From NCBI GenBank assembly GCA_051659505.1, contig JBOFOQ010000005.1, positions 1-6,890 of the forward strand: a DNA stretch of 6,890 bases. Direction: 5' to 3'. Below are positions 4,459 through 6,890 of the stretch, in pieces (position 1 is the first letter of the stretch; every line of letters begins with the position of its first letter). This DNA is from JAGNZR01 sp051659505 (GTDB taxonomy: Bacteria > Fusobacteriota > Fusobacteriia > Fusobacteriales > Fusobacteriaceae). Position numbers and translations under genes: made by a program. Under the pieces are notes generated by a model, which was not told the origin of the DNA, searched no databases, and was given only the letters and a program-made list of their open reading frames with translations.

Positions 4459-4603
4459 TACAGATTCAAGACAACAAGTTATGAGTGGCAAGTTGCAATG
4501 AATCTGTAGTGTACAACAATGTGTTTAGTTGTTGGGTAAACTAAACATATTATTATATGGCTGCCAAAGAATACCTCTGTTTTTAGAGACAGGGGGGTAT
4601 TCT
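4459..4603 (-). ncRNA. Candidate structured RNA or leader with three hairpins
   Basis: Three strong inverted repeats lie in 145 nt without an ORF. H1 has AGAATACC (4568-4575) with GGTATTCT (4596-4603) and an inner CTGT/ACAG stem. H2 has TGTTTAGTT (4522-4530) with AACTAAACA (4539-4547), a perfect 9-bp stem with an 8-nt loop. H3 has TACAGATTC (4459-4467) with GAATCTGTA (4500-4508), perfect over 9 bp. A promoter-like site (CACCCTCAC plus TATTTTTG) lies just upstream on the minus strand. No U-tract closes the region, so it may be either a small RNA processed from the leader or a long 5' leader of the acidic-protein gene. DNA-level roles such as an origin or packaging site are not excluded. No known RNA family is recognised. 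Confidence 0.5.
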
Positions 4604-4609
4604 GGTTTC

Positions 4610-4627
4610 CAAAAATAAGTGAGGGTG
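4610..4627 (-). promoter_or_regulatory. Promoter-like site upstream of the hairpin region
   Basis: The minus strand reads CACCCTCACTTATTTTTG. The first nine bases repeat the end of the 15-bp island element, and TATTTTTG is an exact TAnnTTTG -7 box. The TTGAAA part of the element is replaced by CCCC-rich sequence. Unlike the other copies, no ATG lies 33 nt downstream, so it would start a non-coding leader or RNA. Confidence 0.55.
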
Positions 4628-4676
4628 GGGGATAGGGTAGTTCACACTTTTATAATTTTTCCCAAAAAAATTTTTT

Positions 4677-4717
4677 AAAAAAAAAAAAAGTAGCCCACTA
4701 TTTAAAGGGGCTACTTT
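4677..4717 (-). terminator. Strong intrinsic terminator after the 4776-5000 gene
   Basis: AAAGTAGCCC at 4687-4696 and GGGCTACTTT at 4708-4717 form a perfect 10-bp stem with an 11-nt loop. The minus-strand RNA then runs into 13 consecutive U residues. This is a classic terminator for the leftward genes at 5506-4776 and isolates the hairpin region and the 15-bp-element island from them. Confidence 0.92.
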
Positions 4718-4775
4718 ATCCATCTCAAACAACATTTTTAAATATACGCAAATTGTTTAAGATACCCAAATATTT

Positions 4776-5000
4776 TTAAATTTTCTCATAAGTTTTGTTA
4801 AATATATCTTGGTCGCATGGATATATTTCTCCTTTAATACCAACCATTAAGTAATCACCAGCTTTTCCAACGACTACACCCTCCATAGTATCACAACTAA
4901 ATGGTTCTGTCATTTGTACATATTGTTTTATTACCTTTTTTGGCATACACTCATTTAGAGTTAATCCATAGGCACTGGTATAATGTTTTATTGTTTCCAT
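4776..5000 (-). CDS. Small phage protein with a GDYL...G.KGE...DIF..TYE pattern
   Basis: This is a 74-aa protein. Residues about 40-72 (VVVGKAGDYLMVGIKGEIYP, then QDIFNKTYEKI) match a pattern common in small phage proteins: (P)GDYL/W ... G-x-x-G-E-x-Y-x-x ... D-I-F-x-x-T-Y-E. The N-terminal half is less conserved and includes KPK-like basic residues and a Cys pair (C18, C36) spaced too far apart for a zinc motif by themselves. That family has no settled function that I know of. The start at 5000 is 20 nt after the stop of the 5021-5506 gene, so the two form an operon. A strong terminator lies about 60 nt after the stop. Confidence 0.78.
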   Translation of the reverse strand: METIKHYTSAYGLTLNECMPKKVIKQYVQMTEPFSCDTMEGVVVGKAGDYLMVGIKGEIYPCDQDIFNKTYEKI

Positions 5001-5020
5001 ATTTATTTGTTTTAATTATT

Positions 5021-5506
5021 TTATTCCCCTGTAATTCTATGAATAAAAAACTCTTTTAAATCATTTTGTCTAAAACCATAGACTGTTCCATATATATCCA
5101 TAATACTTATAAGATTTTCTATCCTTTTTTCTATTATTTCCATAAATCGACTTGCTTCATTTTCAAGGATAGTATAAGTAAGTTCTTCTCTATTAAAAAA
5201 TCTTAATGTTATTCTATAATCTGGTACTTTCGTATCCTCTAAAGTTTTTGGTTCTTTTTCAAATTCTTCTGTATTATCTTCTACTATCTTAATACCATTA
5301 GAAATTAAATACTCAAACCATCCTACCCAAACTATATTCTCGTGATTAACTGCATATAAGTTACCATCTTTATCAAAGTCCCAAAGCATAACATTTCTGT
5401 ATTCTGTTTTGTCTTCTTGATTTTCTTCAAAACGAACTAAGTGTTTCTCTAAGCCATTTGTGTATTCTCCAAACTTTTCAACCCATTTTTTTGTCCCCAT
5501 ATTCAT
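5021..5506 (-). CDS. Hypothetical 161-aa protein, first gene left of the divergent region
   Basis: The family is not recognised. The N-terminal part (residues 1-75) ends in a beta-like block (RNVMLWDFDKDGNLYAVNHE, then NIVWVGWFEYLI). An acidic linker at about 76-94 (VEDNTEEFEKEPKTLED) joins it to a second part (97-158) of strands and a long helix (ASRFMEIIEKRIENLISIMD). A two-domain soluble protein is likely. The ATG at 5506 is used; a second ATG two codons later is also possible. It is the first gene of the leftward transcript from the control region. A -7 box (TATCTTTG, 5527-5534) lies 20 nt upstream and a fuller promoter lies at 5738-5768. Confidence 0.8.
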   Translation of the reverse strand: MNMGTKKWVEKFGEYTNGLEKHLVRFEENQEDKTEYRNVMLWDFDKDGNLYAVNHENIVWVGWFEYLISNGIKIVEDNTEEFEKEPKTLEDTKVPDYRITLRFFNREELTYTILENEASRFMEIIEKRIENLISIMDIYGTVYGFRQNDLKEFFIHRITGE

Positions 5507-5526
5507 CTATTTTTAAAATTATTCTG

Positions 5527-5534
5527 CAAAGATA
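5527..5534 (-). promoter_or_regulatory. Bacteroidota -7 box upstream of the 5021-5506 gene
   Basis: The minus strand reads TATCTTTG, an exact TAnnTTTG, followed by C as is usual in this group. It lies 20 nt before the ATG at 5506. The nearest upstream TTG is only 14 nt away, shorter than usual for a -33 element, so this may be a weak or activator-dependent promoter. Confidence 0.5.
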
Positions 5535-5613
5535 CAAAAGATTTTTCACAATTCACTTTTTTCTTAACTCCAAATTTCAAAAACCTCTAAAGAAAGTAAA
5601 CAAAGAAATATAT

Positions 5614-5639
5614 ATTATCATATAAAAACATATAATAAT
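5614..5639. repeat. AT-only inverted repeat
   Basis: ATTATCATAT at 5614-5623 and ATATAATAAT at 5630-5639 pair over 10 bp with one wobble in the minus-strand RNA, leaving a 6-nt loop. It is part of an AT-only stretch in the divergent control region and could ease DNA opening. Confidence 0.5.
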
Positions 5640-5646
5640 GTTAGTT

Positions 5647-5669
5647 TATATAAATTATTAATTTATATA
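5647..5669. repeat. 23-bp AT palindrome
   Basis: TATATAAATTA and TAATTTATATA are perfect 11-bp arms around a single T. It lies between the two leftward promoter-like sites in 5507-5866. It could be a dimeric protein site or a DNA-unwinding element; sequence alone does not decide. Confidence 0.6.
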
Positions 5670-5698
5670 GTTATATGTTTTATATGTAGTTGTGGAAA

Positions 5699-5732
5699 TG
5701 TTTAAACTGTATAGCTCTCCTGTTTAAACTGT
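5699..5732. promoter_or_regulatory. Tandem 12-bp operator-like sites
   Basis: TGTTTAAACTGT occurs exactly at 5699-5710 and again at 5721-5732, 22 bp apart start to start (two helical turns). Each contains the palindrome GTTTAAAC. They cover the expected start and first 30 bases of the leftward transcript from the promoter at 5738-5768, an ideal place for a repressor. Confidence 0.65.
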
Positions 5733-5737
5733 GCTTG

Positions 5738-5768
5738 CAAAGGTATAAGAAATAAATTAAATAATCAA
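5738..5768 (-). promoter_or_regulatory. Leftward Bacteroidota-type promoter
   Basis: On the minus strand TTG (plus 5766-5768) is followed after 20 bp by TACCTTTG (plus 5738-5745), an exact TAnnTTTG, then C. Both boxes and the spacing fit the Bacteroidota primary sigma consensus. Transcription would start near 5731, inside the tandem 12-bp sites, and give a leader of about 225 nt before the ATG at 5506. Confidence 0.7.
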
Positions 5769-5835
5769 GTATTTTTATAAAAAATTTTTTTAATAATAAA
5801 AAGGCTTAAAAAGTTTTTTTATTAAATATTTTTAT

Positions 5836-5843
5836 TAACTTTG
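5836..5843 (+). promoter_or_regulatory. Rightward -7 box upstream of the 5867-6235 gene
   Basis: TAACTTTG is an exact TAnnTTTG, followed by C, and lies 23 nt before the ATG at 5867. The -33 region is a run of T without a clear TTG. It probably drives the rightward operon (zincin-like, winged-helix and HU-like genes). Confidence 0.6.
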
Positions 5844-5866
5844 CTGAATAAAAACATGAAAGAAAA

Positions 5867-6235
5867 ATGATGATAAAAAAGGAAATAAATATTGAGCTAT
5901 ATAACTATACTTTTTTTGTATGTATTGTTGAAAAAGAAAATGAAATAAAAGAAATATATGATTCTTTTGAATATGATTCCAGTAAAGAAAATCTTAATAT
6001 TCAAGGTAGTGTTTGTTCTAGTACCAATAAGAAATTTGCAACTATGATTATATACAAAAACCAGCTTACAGCACAACTCTTAGTGCATGAAATAATCCAT
6101 CTTGTCTCAGATATATGTAAGCGTTGTGATTTATATCCAGATAGAGATAGAGATGAGCATATAGCATATCTAACTGACCACATATTTGAGAAGATATGTA
6201 GGGTTTTAAAAATAAAAGAAATAAAAACATACTAA
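5867..6235 (+). CDS. Zincin-like (HExxH) phage protein
   Basis: This 122-aa protein holds HEIIH at residues 74-78, the zinc-binding motif of zincin metallopeptidases. An acidic cluster, DEHIAYLTDHIFE (96-108), about 20 residues later could supply the third ligand (Glu97 or Asp96) on a second helix. The part before the motif is beta-rich. Short proteins with this HExxH plus E/D-x-x-A-Y-L-T/S pattern are common in phages, often of unknown substrate; some may be structural rather than active. There is no signal peptide, so it would be cytoplasmic. The start has two adjacent ATGs (5867 and 5870). It is the first gene of the rightward operon, and the next ATG begins 4 nt after its stop. Confidence 0.78.
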   Translation: MMIKKEINIELYNYTFFVCIVEKENEIKEIYDSFEYDSSKENLNIQGSVCSSTNKKFATMIIYKNQLTAQLLVHEIIHLVSDICKRCDLYPDRDRDEHIAYLTDHIFEKICRVLKIKEIKTY

Positions 6236-6239
6236 AACA

Positions 6240-6608
6240 ATGAGAGAAGAAGTAAAATTTTTAACAAAAGAGTTAAAAACAACAAAAGACAATTATTATA
6301 AACACCATTTCAGTATCATAAACACATTTCTTCCTAAACAAACTTCAAGAAAAGAAATAGAAATTATTGCAAATTTTCTATCCTTAGACACTTCTATAAC
6401 AGAAGAAAATATGTTCAATACTATTTCAAGAAATAAGGTAAAAGAAAAAATGGCTATTTCTGATGGCGGTTTAAGTAATCATTTAAAGTCCTTAAAAAGT
6501 AAAGGTATAATCGTAAGAAATAAAGAGACTGGGTTTTTAGAAATAAGTAAATTTTTATTGCCTGCAGAAAAAGAGCAAAATTATAATATTAGATTAATTA
6601 CAGAATGA
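6240..6608 (+). CDS. Winged helix-turn-helix DNA-binding protein
   Basis: This 122-aa protein has a helix-turn-helix at about 63-92: NKVKEKMAISDGGLSNHLKS, followed by LKSKGIIV and the wing strands RNKETGFLEI. The layout is that of transcription factors that recognise DNA with the helix SDGGLSNHLKSL. The N-terminal 60 residues are helical and may give dimerisation. Related small winged-helix proteins are typical of Bacteroidota phages. It is a fair candidate to bind the tandem sites at 5699-5732 in the divergent region, but that is inference. Its TGA overlaps the ATG of the next gene as ATGA, so the two are translationally coupled. The Lys/Glu-rich N-terminus (MREEVKFLTKELKTTKD) is probably a surface helix. 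Confidence 0.82.
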   Translation: MREEVKFLTKELKTTKDNYYKHHFSIINTFLPKQTSRKEIEIIANFLSLDTSITEENMFNTISRNKVKEKMAISDGGLSNHLKSLKSKGIIVRNKETGFLEISKFLLPAEKEQNYNIRLITE

Positions 6609-6890
6609 AATTAAATAATGACGTTTTAATAAAAGAGTTTTATGAAAGAGTGAAAGATAAATACTCTAAAGTTTTAAAAGACCAATATAGAGATGTTTGT
6701 TTTTATCCTTGGATATTTCTTAAAGAACAAATGTCTAATGGTTTATTAGAAAATATAAGATTTAAATATTTTGGAGAATTTAAAGTATATAAAAGAAGAA
6801 CAGAAGAATATTTAAATAATTTAGAAAAGAGTTATGACAAAGGAGAAATAACAGAAAAACATTTTAAAATAGTAAAAGAAAAATTATTAA
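6605..6890 (+). CDS. HU/IHF-like phage protein (partial, cut at window end)
   Basis: The first 95 codons are present and the frame is open to the edge. After a helical N-terminus, residues about 36-66 (WIFLKEQMSNGLLENIRFKY, then FGEFKVYKRR) resemble the HU/IHF signature in which a helix ending in a Gly-containing turn leads into strands with G-F-G-x-F-x-V-x-x-R. Here the sequence is F-K-Y-F-G-E-F-K-V-Y-K-R-R. This points to a divergent DNA-bending protein, of the kind found near structural genes of crAss-like and other Bacteroidota phages. The canonical DNA-binding arm is not visible and the C-terminus differs, so the assignment is tentative. Start and coupling are clear from the ATGA overlap with the winged-helix gene. 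Confidence 0.7.
   Translation, partial: MKLNNDVLIKEFYERVKDKYSKVLKDQYRDVCFYPWIFLKEQMSNGLLENIRFKYFGEFKVYKRRTEEYLNNLEKSYDKGEITEKHFKIVKEKLL

Noticed and set aside
5856..5870. Four-codon upstream ORF (MKEK) before the zincin-like gene
   Set aside because: It overlaps the real ATG, but is too short to support beyond chance in A-rich sequence.
6001..6183. Minus-strand 60-residue frame
   Set aside because: It is antisense to the zincin-like gene, including its HExxH codons.

Overview
This window looks like part of the accessory or early region of a tailed phage (or an integrated phage) of a Bacteroidota host. The DNA is very AT-rich. Almost every gene is preceded by an A/T-rich leader with no Shine-Dalgarno sequence. 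Several promoter-like sites match the Bacteroidota -7 box TAnnTTTG. The genes are mostly small, tightly packed and unrecognised. A crAss-like phage is possible, but no hallmark gene (portal, capsid, polymerase) is present to prove it.

Layout. (1) 1-138: no gene, two RNA-like hairpins at the edge. (2) 139-3000, minus strand: a compact run of eight genes read from 3000 towards 139. It includes a membrane protein, a short DUF262 (ParB/GmrSD-type) protein translationally coupled to a DnaJ-type zinc-finger protein, two small SH3/KOW-like proteins and other unknowns. Two near-identical 51-bp direct repeats flank the gene at 1836-2069. (3) 3001-3208: a leader for that run and a strong terminator for the next gene. 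(4) About 3166-4448, minus strand: a differently organised island. Short genes mostly carry their own terminator, and three carry an identical 15-bp upstream element (TTGAAACACCCTCAC) set 32-33 nt before the ATG. One is a 28-residue single-span membrane peptide at 3708-3794. (5) 4434-4717: a gene-free stretch with a related promoter-like element, three strong hairpins (a candidate structured RNA) and a textbook terminator. (6) 4776-5506, minus strand: two genes. (7) 5507-5866: a divergent control region with opposed promoters, tandem operator-like sites 22 bp apart and AT palindromes. (8) 5867-6890, plus strand: a zincin-like protein, a winged-helix DNA-binding protein and the start of an HU/IHF-like protein, as a tight operon.

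How it may work together (inference): the divergent region at 5507-5866 separates two transcription programmes. The winged-helix protein at 6240-6608 is a natural candidate to bind the tandem sites over the leftward start. The repeated 15-bp element probably co-regulates the small genes at 3209-4448. The DUF262/zinc-finger pair is the best candidate for a nucleic-acid-directed function such as attack on, or protection from, competing DNA. No tRNA, rRNA, CRISPR array, insertion sequence or integrase was seen.
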